64,000 bases of DNA from Streptomyces xanthochromogenes (GCF_014650455.1 NZ_BMUZ01000018.1:1-64000), one strand, 5' to 3'. Shown: positions 45,121 to 54,193, counted from the first letter of the stretch. Made by a program: numbers and translations. Notes: generated from the sequence alone by a model not told the origin.

Positions 45121-45515
45121 CCGCAGACGAAGGCGGGTTTGGGGGCGCGGGGAACGGCGCGACCAGCCACGCACGGTCCGCAGACGAAGGCGGGTTTGAG
45201 GGGCGCGGGGAACGGCGCGACCAGCCCCGACGGTCCGCAGGCAAAAGCGGGTTTGAGGGGCGCGAGGAACGGCGCGAACGGCCACGCACGGTCCGCTGCC
45301 GAAGGCGGGTTTCAGGGGCGCGGGGAACGGCGCGACCAGCCCCGACGGTCCGCAGGCAAAAGCGGGTTTCAGGGGCGCGAGGAACTGCGCGACCAGCCCC
45401 GTACGGTCCGCAGACGAAGGCGGGTTTGAGGGGCGCGGGGAACGGCGCGACCAGCCCCGTACGTCCGCGGGCGAAGGCGGGCTTGAGGGGGCAAGGGGAA
45501 TTGCGCGGGCAGCCG
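45121..45515. repeat. Seven tandem copies of a 57-58 bp unit
   Basis: Copies start at 45121, 45178, 45235, 45293, 45350, 45408 and 45465. Each reads CCGCAGACGAAGGCGGGTTT, then GAGGGGCGCGGGGAACGGCG, then CGACCAGCCCC-like sequence, with scattered substitutions; the last copy is most diverged. Variants alternate (GACGAAGG and GGCAAAAG types), suggesting past two-unit duplications. There are no unique spacers, so it is not a CRISPR array. The core matches the dispersed repeats at 3660-3900. It occupies the 763-base gap between the Lrp gene and the amidase gene. Confidence 0.9.
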
Positions 45516-45561
45516 TAGGCACCCCGCACCACGCCCCCAACCGCACCCAGCGGAAAACCGC

Positions 45562-45627
45562 ACAACGAATCGCCGCCAAGCCGCGATCTTGCGCAACGAA
45601 TCGCGCGACTATGCGCAACGCTCGCGC
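45562..45627 (+). promoter_or_regulatory. Three GCAA boxes upstream of the amidase-monooxygenase operon
   Basis: ACAAC at 45562-45566, GCAAC at 45593-45597 and GCAAC at 45615-45619 are spaced 31 and 22 bp. The middle one is a perfect TTGCGCAA palindrome (45589-45596) flanked by GAT and GAATC. All three sit in CGCAACGAATCGC-like surroundings. They are about 80 bases before the amidase ATG and match the layout upstream of the permease. Confidence 0.65.
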
Positions 45628-45701
45628 CTTGTCCGCGCCGAACGGCGGAACGTACCGTCTAGTGACCCCACCCCGCACTTGAGCCCCGCCGAGGACCGCC
45701 C

Positions 45702-46499
45702 ATGCCCGCGTTGCGCACCGCCCTGCTCCAGAGTTCCGGCCGTCTCTCGGACGTCACCGCGAACCTGACGGCACTGGACGAGGCGGCCGGGCGCGCGGCG
45801 GCGACCGGCGCCGGGCTGATCGTCTGCCCCGAGCTGTTCCTCACCGGGTACGCCATCGGCGACGACGTGGCCAAGCTCGCGGAGCCCGCGGACGGGCCCT
45901 CCGCCCGGGCGATCGCCGACATCGCCGTGCGCCACGGCTTGGCCGTCGTCTACGGCTACCCCGAGCGCGACGGCGACGTCGTCTACAACGCGGCCCAGCT
46001 CATCGGCCCCGACGGCACCCGCCTCGCGAACTACCGCAAGACCCACCTCTTCGGCGCCTTCGAGCAGGAGGCCTTCGCGCCGGGTGACCAGCCGGTCGTC
46101 CAGGCCGAGCTGAACGGCCTCCGCGTCGGCATGATGATCTGCTACGACGTGGAGTTCCCGGAGAACGTACGGGCCCACGCGCTGGCCGGCACCGACCTCC
46201 TCCTGGTGCCCACCGCCCAGATGCACCCCTTCCAGTTCGTCGCCGAGTCCGTCGTCCCGGTCCGCGCCTTCGAGAACCAGCTGTACGTCGCGTACGTCAA
46301 CCGGACCGGCCCCGAGGGCGAGTTCGAGTTCGTCGGCCTGAGCTGCCTGGCCGGACCCGACGGTGCCGCACGGGCCCGCGCCGGCCGCGGCACCGAGCTG
46401 GTCGTCGGGGACGTCGACCCCGAGTTCCTCGCCGCCTCGCGCGCGAACAACCCGTACCTCCGCGACCGCCGCCCCGGCCTCTACTCCTCCCTCGTCTGA
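45702..46499 (+). CDS. Carbon-nitrogen hydrolase, probable 5-aminovaleramidase
   Basis: A 265-residue nitrilase-superfamily amidase with the Glu44-Lys113-Cys147 triad (CPELFLTGY, NYRKTHLFG, MMICYDVEFPE). The length and the next gene fit DavA of Pseudomonas, which hydrolyses 5-aminovaleramide to 5-aminovalerate. It is followed by the DavB-like monooxygenase 98 bases later on the same strand. Other amides are possible, so the substrate call rests on context. Confidence 0.8.
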   Translation: MPALRTALLQSSGRLSDVTANLTALDEAAGRAAATGAGLIVCPELFLTGYAIGDDVAKLAEPADGPSARAIADIAVRHGLAVVYGYPERDGDVVYNAAQLIGPDGTRLANYRKTHLFGAFEQEAFAPGDQPVVQAELNGLRVGMMICYDVEFPENVRAHALAGTDLLLVPTAQMHPFQFVAESVVPVRAFENQLYVAYVNRTGPEGEFEFVGLSCLAGPDGAARARAGRGTELVVGDVDPEFLAASRANNPYLRDRRPGLYSSLV

Positions 46500-46597
46500 G
46501 GCCCCCGATCCACCCGACCCCCTGAGCCCGGGTCCCCACCCCGGGACATGAGGGCCTGCCCCCTCAACTTCCGTACTGTGCAAGGAGTCCGTACCCC

Positions 46598-48289
46598 ATG
46601 ACGTCCACGGTGCCCACCGCCGTCCAGCACATCGACGAGCAGCCGCCCGTCACGATGTTCGGGCCGGACTTCCCCTACGCGTACGACGACTTCCTCGCGC
46701 ACCCGGCCGGGCTCGGCCAGATACCCGCGACCGAGCACGGCGCCGAGGTCGCGGTCATCGGCGGCGGCCTCTCCGGCATCGTCGCCGCGTACGAGCTGAT
46801 GAAGATGGGCCTCAAGCCCGTCGTGTACGAGGCCGACCAGATCGGCGGCCGGCTGCGCACCGTCGGCTTCCCGGGCTGCGACCCCGAGCTCACCGCCGAG
46901 ATGGGCGCCATGCGGTTCCCCCCGTGTTCCACCGCGCTCCAGCACTACATCGACCTGGTGGACCTGGAGACCAAGCCGTTCCCCAACCCGCTCGCGCCGG
47001 ACACCCCCTCGACGGTCGTCGACCTCAAGGGCGAGTCCCACTACGCGACGTCGGTCGACGAGCTGCCGCCCGTGTACCGCGAGGTCATGGACGCCTGGAA
47101 CGCCTGCCTCGAAGAGGGCGCCGACTTCTCCGACATGAACCAGGCCATCCGCGAGCGCGACATCCCGCGCATCCGCGAGATCTGGGCCAAGCTCGTCGAC
47201 AAGCTCGACAACCAGACCTTCTACGGCTTCCTCTGCGAGTCGGAGGCCTTCAAGTCCTTCCGGCACCGCGAGATCTTCGGCCAGGTCGGCTTCGGCACCG
47301 GCGGCTGGGACACCGACTTCCCCAACTCCATCCTGGAGATCCTGCGCGTCGTCTACACCGAGGCCGACGACCACCACCGCGGCATCGTCGGGGGCTCCCA
47401 GCAGCTGCCGCTGCGCCTGTGGGAGCGCGAGCCCGAGAAGATCGTGCACTGGGCGCAGGGCACCTCGCTCTCCTCGCTGCACGACGGTGCGCCCAGGCCC
47501 GCCGTGACCCGGCTGCACCGCACCGCGGGCAACCGCATCACCGTGACGGACTCCGACGGCGACATCCGCACCTTCCGTGCGGCGATCTTCACGGCGCAGT
47601 CCTGGATGCTGCTCTCCAAGATCGCCTGTGACGACTCGCTCTTCCCGATCGACCACTGGACGGCGATCGAGCGGACCCACTACATGGAGTCCTCCAAGCT
47701 GTTCGTGCCGGTCGACCGGCCGTTCTGGCTGGACAAGGACGAGGACACCGGCCGTGACGTCATGTCGATGACGCTCACCGACCGCATGACGCGCGGTACC
47801 TATCTGCTGGACAACGGGCCGGACAAGCCCGCCGTCATCTGCCTCTCGTACACGTGGTGCGACGACAGCCTCAAGTGGCTGCCGCTGTCGGCGAGCGAGC
47901 GCATGGAGGTCATGCTCAAGTCGCTCGGCGAGATCTACCCGAAGGTCGACATCCGGGGCCACATCATCGGCAACCCGGTGACGGTGTCCTGGGAGAACGA
48001 GCCCTACTTCATGGGCGCGTTCAAGGCAAACCTGCCGGGGCACTACCGCTACCAGCGCCGGCTGTTCACCCACTTCATGCAGGACTCGCTGCCCGAGGAC
48101 AAGCGGGGGATCTTCCTCGCGGGAGACGACATCTCCTGGACGGCGGGCTGGGCGGAGGGTGCGGTGCAGACCGCGCTCAACGCGGTGTGGGGGGTCATGC
48201 ACCACTTCGGTGGGGCCACGGATGCGGGCAACCCCGGGCCGGGTGACCTGTACGACTCGATCGCCCCGGTCGAGCTTCCCGAGGACTAG
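46598..48289 (+). CDS. FAD amino-acid monooxygenase, probable L-lysine 2-monooxygenase
   Basis: A 563-residue flavin amine-oxidase-fold enzyme. The FAD motif VAVIGGGLSGIVAAYELMK is at 51-69. The lead segment FGPDFPYAYDDFLAHPAGLG, the FGQVGFGTGGWDTDFPNS block, and the C-terminal GIFLAGDDISWTAGWAEGAVQT closely match what I recall of Pseudomonas DavB, which oxidatively decarboxylates lysine to 5-aminovaleramide. Tryptophan or other amino-acid monooxygenases share the fold, so the substrate is inferred. With the amidase it would convert lysine to 5-aminovalerate. Later steps (transaminase, dehydrogenase) are not in the window. Confidence 0.83.
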   Translation: MTSTVPTAVQHIDEQPPVTMFGPDFPYAYDDFLAHPAGLGQIPATEHGAEVAVIGGGLSGIVAAYELMKMGLKPVVYEADQIGGRLRTVGFPGCDPELTAEMGAMRFPPCSTALQHYIDLVDLETKPFPNPLAPDTPSTVVDLKGESHYATSVDELPPVYREVMDAWNACLEEGADFSDMNQAIRERDIPRIREIWAKLVDKLDNQTFYGFLCESEAFKSFRHREIFGQVGFGTGGWDTDFPNSILEILRVVYTEADDHHRGIVGGSQQLPLRLWEREPEKIVHWAQGTSLSSLHDGAPRPAVTRLHRTAGNRITVTDSDGDIRTFRAAIFTAQSWMLLSKIACDDSLFPIDHWTAIERTHYMESSKLFVPVDRPFWLDKDEDTGRDVMSMTLTDRMTRGTYLLDNGPDKPAVICLSYTWCDDSLKWLPLSASERMEVMLKSLGEIYPKVDIRGHIIGNPVTVSWENEPYFMGAFKANLPGHYRYQRRLFTHFMQDSLPEDKRGIFLAGDDISWTAGWAEGAVQTALNAVWGVMHHFGGATDAGNPGPGDLYDSIAPVELPED

Positions 48290-48336
48290 CCCCCGGAGCC
48301 GAGGTGCCGGGGGCGCTGTCCCCGGACCCCCGTCCG

Positions 48337-48414
48337 CGCCTCAAGGGCGCTCGTCCTCAAACGCCGGGCGGGCTGAGAGGAGCCCGGCGGGCCGGGGCCG
48401 GGTGCCGGCCCCGG
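48337..48414. repeat. Dispersed repeat element plus hairpin after the monooxygenase gene
   Basis: 48337-48377 repeats the GCGCTCGTCCTCAAACGCCGG element. It is followed by CCGGGGCCGG-GTG-CCGGCCCCGG (48392-48414), a perfect 10-bp stem that is probably a bidirectional terminator between convergent genes. Confidence 0.75.
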
Positions 48415-48416
48415 GG

Positions 48417-49346
48417 CTACAGACCCGCCGCCCGTACCAGCCCGTACACCTCCGCCGCCAGGTCCTTCAGCTCCTCCGCGTCCCGTGCGGAACCCTGGAG
48501 GTCGAGGAGGAACTCCTCGATGCCGTCCAGCGCGTGGGCCGCCAGGTCGTCCACGATCTGGGCCGCGCTGCCGGTGAACGGCGGGCGTTCCGCGCCCTCG
48601 AACGGCTTCGGACCGTGCTGGGCGTTCACGCGGACGCAGACCTCGATCGGGCGTGTCCTGCCCCGCTCCGCGGCCAGGTCCTGGAGCCTCGCCCACTGCT
48701 CGCCGAGCTGCGCCGCGCCCTGAGCCGCGGGCAGCCAGCCGTCCGCCCGGTCCACCAGGCGGCGGGCGGACTTCGGACTCGACGCCGGGAGGTAGACGGG
48801 GATGGGGCGGGCCGGTTTGGGGCCGACCACGGCGGGGGCGATGGTCGTCAACTCGCCCTGATAGGCGACCGGATCGGGCCCCCACACCGCGGCGCACACA
48901 TCGAGGAGCTCGTCGAGGACCCTGCCGCGCTTCTCGAAGGGCGCCACGCCCGCCGCCGCGTACTCGTCGTGCGACCAGCCCGTGCCGAGCCCGGCGACCA
49001 CCCGGCCGCCGCTCGCGGCATCCAACGAGGCCAGCGAGCGGGCCAGTTGGAACGGGATGTGCAGCGGGGCCACCAGGACGCTGGTGCCGAGCCGGGCCCG
49101 TCCGGTCGCGGTCGCCGCGAGGGTCAGCGTGACCAGCGGGTCGGCCACCGAGCGGTAGCTGTCGGGCCAGGGCAGGCCCGGAACGCCGTACAGACCCTGG
49201 GTGGCGGGCTCGGGGAACAGCACTCGCTCGAAGACCCACAGGCTCTCGAAACCGATCTCCTCCGCCGTCCGCGCCACCGCGGGCACATCGCGGCCGAGGT
49301 CGTACTGCTTCATCTGCGGGAGGCCGAGTCCGAGCCGTATCGCCAT
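48417..49346 (-). CDS. LLM-class F420-dependent oxidoreductase
   Basis: A 309-residue luciferase-like TIM-barrel protein. RLGLGLPQ at the start, ARTAEEIGFESLWVFER, ARLGTSVLVAPLHIPFQLARSLASLDAASGGRVVAGLGTGW and the PVYLPASSPKSARRL block are typical of the F420-dependent LLM group common in actinobacteria. Substrate unknown. ATG at 49344-49346 has AGGAGCGACC upstream. The DUF5995 gene ends nine bases upstream, so the two are probably cotranscribed. Confidence 0.88.
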   Translation of the reverse strand: MAIRLGLGLPQMKQYDLGRDVPAVARTAEEIGFESLWVFERVLFPEPATQGLYGVPGLPWPDSYRSVADPLVTLTLAATATGRARLGTSVLVAPLHIPFQLARSLASLDAASGGRVVAGLGTGWSHDEYAAAGVAPFEKRGRVLDELLDVCAAVWGPDPVAYQGELTTIAPAVVGPKPARPIPVYLPASSPKSARRLVDRADGWLPAAQGAAQLGEQWARLQDLAAERGRTRPIEVCVRVNAQHGPKPFEGAERPPFTGSAAQIVDDLAAHALDGIEEFLLDLQGSARDAEELKDLAAEVYGLVRAAGL

Positions 49347-49355
49347 GGTCGCTCC

Positions 49356-50093
49356 TCAGTCGGGTACCGAAAGGGGGGTCAGCAGACAGCGGGTCACCAG
49401 ACCCACGCCCGCGTCCAACCGATCAGTGAACTCCTGGGCCAGGGCCGGAAGTTCCCGCAACTGCCACAGGACCTTCGACGCCGACCAGGACGCGTCCCGT
49501 GCCCGGTCCAGGCTCCAGGACGCCAGCAGATGCGTCATGGGGTCGGCCACCTCGAACAGGTCGGGGCCGGGCATGAGTTCCTCCCGGATGCGTTCCTCCA
49601 GGAGGACCAGGGTGTCGCCGATGCGGTCGAAGTCCCTTTCCAGGAGGGCCGGTTCGCAGTCGAGGGCCCGGCAGCTGTCGACCACCGCGAGCGTCAGATC
49701 GTGCCCGATGTGCGCGTTGATCCCGGCCAGCGCGAACTGCAACGGACGCACCCCGGGATGGCGCCGGTACTGGAACAGCGGACGCCAGCAGTCCGGTGGG
49801 CGCCGGCCCAGGGACGACGACTCCACCGCCGCCAGATAACGCCCGGCGAACAGCACGTCCAGGGTCGCCGCGGCCCGGGGGTCGGTGAAGTGGTCGTGCG
49901 CGAGGAGCCGGGAGATCTCCTCGGTGACCGTCAGATAGACGCGGTTGAAGACCGCGACGCCGTCCCGGGCCGGCAGGTCGGCCCGCAGCGCCCGCATCCG
50001 CCGGACCACGGGGTCGAGCGGCGTGGCGAACCGGTGGGTGTGCGTCGAGTGCCGCGCGGGGTGTCCGGTTCCGGTCCATGCGGTCTGCGTCAT
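49356..50093 (-). CDS. DUF5995-family protein
   Basis: A 245-residue protein of unknown function with the family pattern GVAVFNRVYLTVTEEI, then DVLFAGRYLAAV, a CWRPLF segment and PLQFALAGINAHIGHDLTLAVV. It is largely helical with no signal peptide or membrane segment. ATG at 50091-50093 is used; GTG at 50127-50129 would add 12 residues, and neither has a strong ribosome site. It lies just upstream of the LLM oxidoreductase. Confidence 0.75.
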   Translation of the reverse strand: MTQTAWTGTGHPARHSTHTHRFATPLDPVVRRMRALRADLPARDGVAVFNRVYLTVTEEISRLLAHDHFTDPRAAATLDVLFAGRYLAAVESSSLGRRPPDCWRPLFQYRRHPGVRPLQFALAGINAHIGHDLTLAVVDSCRALDCEPALLERDFDRIGDTLVLLEERIREELMPGPDLFEVADPMTHLLASWSLDRARDASWSASKVLWQLRELPALAQEFTDRLDAGVGLVTRCLLTPLSVPD

Positions 50094-50225
50094 GGGGGCA
50101 GCGTCCCAGCCCCCGGCCCGGCCCAGCACCGCCGTAAGGGGGCTTGACCGGATCGGATGAACGGCGTGCCGGGACGCCGCTACGGGCGGCCCCGGCGCGC
50201 TATGCCCCGTCCTTCCCGTACCGCG

Positions 50226-51605
50226 CTATGCCTGGTCCTTCTCGTACGACGAAGTGCCCGAATCGAGCAGCGGCTCCTGCTCCTTGAGGTGGGCCGGGGC
50301 GAACGCGCGCAGCACGTGGTAGCCGGTGATCACCACGATCGTGCCGAGCGCGATCCCGCTGAGCTGGAAGTTCTCGGTGAACTTCAACGTCACGTTGCCG
50401 ATGCCGATGATGATGCCGGCCGCGGCCGGCACCAGGTTCAGCGGATTGCGCAGGTCGACCTTGGCGTTGATCCAGATCTGGGCGCCGAGCAGCCCGATCA
50501 TGCCGTACAGGATGACGGTGATGCCGCCGAGCACACCGCCCGGGATCGCCGCGACGATCGCGCCGAACTTGGGGCACAGGCCGAAGAGCAGCGCGAATCC
50601 TGCCGCGGCCCAGTAGGCGGCGGTCGAGTAGACGCGGGTGGCGGCCATGACGCCGATGTTCTCGGAGTACGTGGTGTTCGGCGGGCCGCCCACGGCGGTC
50701 GACAGCATCGAGCCGGCGCCGTCGGCGGCGATCGCGGTGCCGAGCTTGTCGTCGAGGTTGGTGCCCGTCATCTCGCCGACGGCCTTGACGTGACCCGCGT
50801 TCTCCGCGATCAGGGCGATGACGACGGGCAGCGCCACGAGGATCGCCGACCATTCGAAGCTCGGGGCGTGGAAGCTCGGGAGCCCGATCCAGTCGGCCTT
50901 GCCCACGCCCGAGAGGTCCAGGCGCCAGTGGTCGACGGCCTGCGGGCCGCCGTTCACCGAGTGGATCCTGCCGAAGACCTGGTCGAGCACCCAGGAGATG
51001 CCGTATCCGAAGATCAGCCCGAGGAAGATCGCGATGCGGGACCAGAAGCCGCGCAGACACACCACGGCCAGACCGGTGAACAGCATCACCATCAGCGCGG
51101 TCCACTGGTCCTGCGGCCAGTACGTGGCGGCGGTGACCGGCGCCAGGTTGAAGCCGATCAGCATGACGACGGCACCCGTGACGATGGGCGGCATCGCCGC
51201 GTGGATGATCCGGGCGCCGAACCGCTGCACCGCGAGACCGGCGAAGAACAGCACCACGCCGACGACGAACACGGCGCCGGTCACGGTGGCGCTGGTGCCG
51301 CCCGTGGCTCGGATCGCGGCGGCGACCCCCACGAAGGACAACGAGCAGCCGAGGTAGCTGGGCACCCGGCCCTTGGTGGCCAGCAGGAAGATGACCGTCG
51401 CGATGCCGGACATCATGATCGCGAGGTTGGGGTCGAGGCCCATCAGGACCGGCGAGACGAACGAGGCACCGAACATGGCCACCACGTGCTGGGCGCCGAG
51501 GCCGATCGTGCGCGGCCAGGTGAGCCGTTCGTCGGGGCGTACGACGGCTCCTGGAGCGGGGGTCCGCCCATCGCCGTGCAAGGTCCAGTGCACGCCGAGG
51601 CGCAT
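50226..51605 (-). CDS. NCS2-family uracil permease
   Basis: A 459-residue membrane transporter with about 12-14 segments. Family marks are RTIGLGAQHVVAMFGASFVSPVL near the start, VVIALIAENAGHVKAVGEMTG (conserved Glu of the eighth helix region), and AVGGPPNTTYSENIGVMAATRVYS (second substrate motif). It probably imports uracil by proton symport, which would feed the PyrR-sensed UMP pool. ATG at 51603-51605 has TGGAGCGACC upstream. Confidence 0.88.
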   Translation of the reverse strand: MRLGVHWTLHGDGRTPAPGAVVRPDERLTWPRTIGLGAQHVVAMFGASFVSPVLMGLDPNLAIMMSGIATVIFLLATKGRVPSYLGCSLSFVGVAAAIRATGGTSATVTGAVFVVGVVLFFAGLAVQRFGARIIHAAMPPIVTGAVVMLIGFNLAPVTAATYWPQDQWTALMVMLFTGLAVVCLRGFWSRIAIFLGLIFGYGISWVLDQVFGRIHSVNGGPQAVDHWRLDLSGVGKADWIGLPSFHAPSFEWSAILVALPVVIALIAENAGHVKAVGEMTGTNLDDKLGTAIAADGAGSMLSTAVGGPPNTTYSENIGVMAATRVYSTAAYWAAAGFALLFGLCPKFGAIVAAIPGGVLGGITVILYGMIGLLGAQIWINAKVDLRNPLNLVPAAAGIIIGIGNVTLKFTENFQLSGIALGTIVVITGYHVLRAFAPAHLKEQEPLLDSGTSSYEKDQA

Positions 51606-51718
51606 GGTCGCTCCAGTTCGTCAGTGGGGGGTCGATGCCAAGGAAAGATCAGGCCAAATATTAGTGCCGGATCCCGACCTCCCTCGCCGAGCCCGCCCAA
51701 CGGGCGCGCGTGGCGGCT

Positions 51719-52930
51719 TCAGGACTGGCGGACCGACGGCGTGCTCGCCGTGTCGGGCGCCTCCTGCGGGCGGACCCCCGCCCGCAGTACGCGCGCCCCC
51801 GCCACGAGGCCGAGCGCGAGCACGGTCACCAGGCCGAACGAGGTCACCAGGGACGTCAGATCGGCGATCCCGCCGATCGCGGAGGGCGCGACCAGGCCCG
51901 AGGTGTAGGTGATGGTCGCCACACCGGCGATGGCCTGGCTCGGGTTGGGGCCGCTGCGCCCCGCGGCGGCGAAGGCGAGCGGCACCACGACGGCCACCCC
52001 GAGGCCCATCAGACCGAACCCGGCCATCGCGACCGCCTGGCCCGGCGCGAACACCACGAGCACACCGCCCAGGGTCGCGAGCACCCCTCCGGCGCGGACC
52101 GTCCGCACGGCCCCGAAGCGGTCCACCCCCTTGTCGCCCGCGAGCCGGGCCACCGCCATGGTCAGCGTGAACGCGGTGGTGCAGGCCGCGGCCGTACCCG
52201 CCGAGGCGTCGAGCACATCGCGCAGATAGACCGCCGACCAGTCCATGCTCGCGCCCTCGGCGAACACCGCGCAGAACGCCACCATGCCGATGATCAGTGC
52301 CGACCTGGGCGGCAGCGTGAACCGGGGCGGCGGCGTCTCGTCGGGGGCGCTGCGCAGGTCGAGCACGCCCTGACAGGCGGCGAAGCCGAGCAGGGTCAGG
52401 ACGGCGGCGGCCAGGGTGAGGTGCAGCCGGGCGTCCGCCCCGAGGTGCGCGGCGAGCGTCCCGGACGCGGAGCCGATCAGTGCGCCCACGCTCCACATGC
52501 CGTGCAGCGAGGACATGATCGAGCGGCCGAGCCGGTTCTCGGTCTCCACGCCGAGCGCGTTCATCGCCACGTCCGCCATCCCCGCGCTGGCCCCGTACAC
52601 GAAGAGGACCGCGCACAGCGTGTAGACGTTCGGGGCGAGCGCGGGCAGCGTCAGGGCCAGGGTCCACAGGGCGAGCAGCCCGCGCAGCGCGTTGCGCGCC
52701 CCGAACCGGTGGGTGATCGCACCGGACAGCGGCATCAGGAGCGAGGAGCCGATCGCCGGGAACGCGAGGGCGAGGCCGAGCTGGCCCGCGGAGACCCCGG
52801 CGTGCTCCTGGATCCAGGGGACCCGGGTGGCGAAGTTGCCGGTCACCGCGCCGTGCACACAGAACACCGCGGCGATCGCGATCCGCGCCCGCCTCAACTG
52901 CCGTGGATCCAGAGCAAGTTCGGCTGCCAT
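51719..52930 (-). CDS. MFS transporter divergent from a ROK regulator
   Basis: A 403-residue major-facilitator protein with 12 predicted helices. HGAVTGNFATRVPWIQEHAGVSAGQLGLALAFPAIGSSL and HRFGARNALRGLLAL resemble the FucP/YcaD-like group. ATG at 52928-52930 was chosen because the open frame upstream is a shadow of the ROK gene. Divergent orientation and a palindrome in the 123-base spacer suggest control by the ROK protein. Substrate unknown, perhaps a sugar. Confidence 0.85.
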   Translation of the reverse strand: MAAELALDPRQLRRARIAIAAVFCVHGAVTGNFATRVPWIQEHAGVSAGQLGLALAFPAIGSSLLMPLSGAITHRFGARNALRGLLALWTLALTLPALAPNVYTLCAVLFVYGASAGMADVAMNALGVETENRLGRSIMSSLHGMWSVGALIGSASGTLAAHLGADARLHLTLAAAVLTLLGFAACQGVLDLRSAPDETPPPRFTLPPRSALIIGMVAFCAVFAEGASMDWSAVYLRDVLDASAGTAAACTTAFTLTMAVARLAGDKGVDRFGAVRTVRAGGVLATLGGVLVVFAPGQAVAMAGFGLMGLGVAVVVPLAFAAAGRSGPNPSQAIAGVATITYTSGLVAPSAIGGIADLTSLVTSFGLVTVLALGLVAGARVLRAGVRPQEAPDTASTPSVRQS

Positions 52931-52983
52931 GTCGACCGGGTTTCCCTCCCTCGGGGCGGCCTTCCCGCCGCCGGGCCGTAAAC

Positions 52984-53004
52984 TATCAGGAAGCCTGCCT
53001 GATA
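52984..53004. promoter_or_regulatory. Candidate ROK operator
   Basis: TATCAGG-AAGCCTG-CCTGATA, 7-bp perfect arms around a 7-base spacer, lies between the divergent MFS and ROK genes. It is AT-richer than its surroundings and placed to control both promoters. Confidence 0.6.
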
Positions 53005-53053
53005 AATAGAACGGGTAGCGATCCGCTTTCGGTGATCTGGAAGGATTCCCGGC

Positions 53054-54193
53054 ATGCCCGCATCCCCGAGCACCGCCCGGGCCATCAACGACCGGCTCGC
53101 CCTGCGCCTCCTGCAGGACGAGGGGCCGTTGACGGCAGGCCAGCTGAAGAACCTCACCGGACTCTCCCGGCCCACCGTCGCCGACCTCGTTGAACGCCTC
53201 CAGGGCTCCGGCCTGGTCCATGTGGTGGGGGAGTCGGGCGCCGAGCGGCGCGGCCCCAACGCGCGTCTCTACGCGATCGTCGCCGACCGGGCGCATCTGG
53301 CGGCCCTGGACGTACGCACCGACAGCGTCTCGCTGGTCGTGGCCGACCTGCTCGGGCACACCCTCGCCGAGGCGACCCTGCCGATCGACCCGGAGTCGGG
53401 GACGGGTCCCGCCGTCGAGCAGGCCGTCGCGCTCCTGGAGCGCACCGCGAAGGAGGCCGGGGCGGATCGGCTGCACAGCGTCGGGGTCGGTGCTCCCGGG
53501 CTCATCGACCCGGCCAGCGGCGAGCTGCGCGACACCAGCGGGCTGCCCGCGTGGCACCGCGAGCTCGTCCGCGTCCTCGCCCGGCGGCTGCCGGCCGCCG
53601 TGCTCGTCGAGAACGAGACCAATCTGGCCGCCGTGGCCGAACAGCGCCTGGGTGCCGCCCGAGGGCAGGACACCTTCGTGCTCCTGTGGCTCGGCCAGGG
53701 CATCGGCTCGGCCCTCGTCCTGGACGGCAAGCTGCGCAGGGGTGCCTCGGGCGGCGCGGGCGAGATCGGGTTCATGCCGGTGCCGGGCACCGGCGGACTG
53801 CCGTCCTCGACGGGCTGCGACGGCGGTTTCCACGAACTGGTGCACGCGGGTGCGGTGGCACGCCTCGCCGCCGGGTTCGGACGGACGGGCAGCGCGGAGG
53901 AGGCCGTACGGGACGCCGACGGGCCCTTCCTCGACGCGCTGGCCCAGCGGCTCGCGATCGGAGCGGCGGCCGTGGTCGCGGTCCTGGACCCCGGGCTCAT
54001 CGTGCTCGGCGGCGAACTGGGCCACGCCGGCGGCCAGTTGCTCGCCTCCCGCGTACAGCGCGCGCTGGACGCCCTGACACCGCTCCGCGCCGAGGTCAGA
54101 CCGAGCGCGCTGGGTGACGGAGCGGTCCTGAGCGGCGCCCTGCTGACCGCGCGGGATGCCGCCCAGGACGACCTCTTCACGCCAAATCCCTGA
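53054..54193 (+). CDS. ROK-family transcriptional regulator
   Basis: A 379-residue protein. An N-terminal winged helix (about 8-65: AINDRLALRLLQDEGPLTAGQLKNLTGLSRPTVADLVERL) is fused to a ROK sugar-kinase-like domain with GVGAPGLIDPASG, VENETNLAA and GQGIGSALVLDGKLRRGASGGAGEIGFMP. The kinase zinc motif CxCGxxGC is not visible, so it is a regulator rather than an enzyme. It probably represses the divergent MFS gene in response to a sugar. Confidence 0.87.
   Translation: MPASPSTARAINDRLALRLLQDEGPLTAGQLKNLTGLSRPTVADLVERLQGSGLVHVVGESGAERRGPNARLYAIVADRAHLAALDVRTDSVSLVVADLLGHTLAEATLPIDPESGTGPAVEQAVALLERTAKEAGADRLHSVGVGAPGLIDPASGELRDTSGLPAWHRELVRVLARRLPAAVLVENETNLAAVAEQRLGAARGQDTFVLLWLGQGIGSALVLDGKLRRGASGGAGEIGFMPVPGTGGLPSSTGCDGGFHELVHAGAVARLAAGFGRTGSAEEAVRDADGPFLDALAQRLAIGAAAVVAVLDPGLIVLGGELGHAGGQLLASRVQRALDALTPLRAEVRPSALGDGAVLSGALLTARDAAQDDLFTPNP

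Noticed and set aside
45121..45515. CRISPR array
   Set aside because: The copies are contiguous 57-58 bp units without unique spacers, and no cas genes are present.
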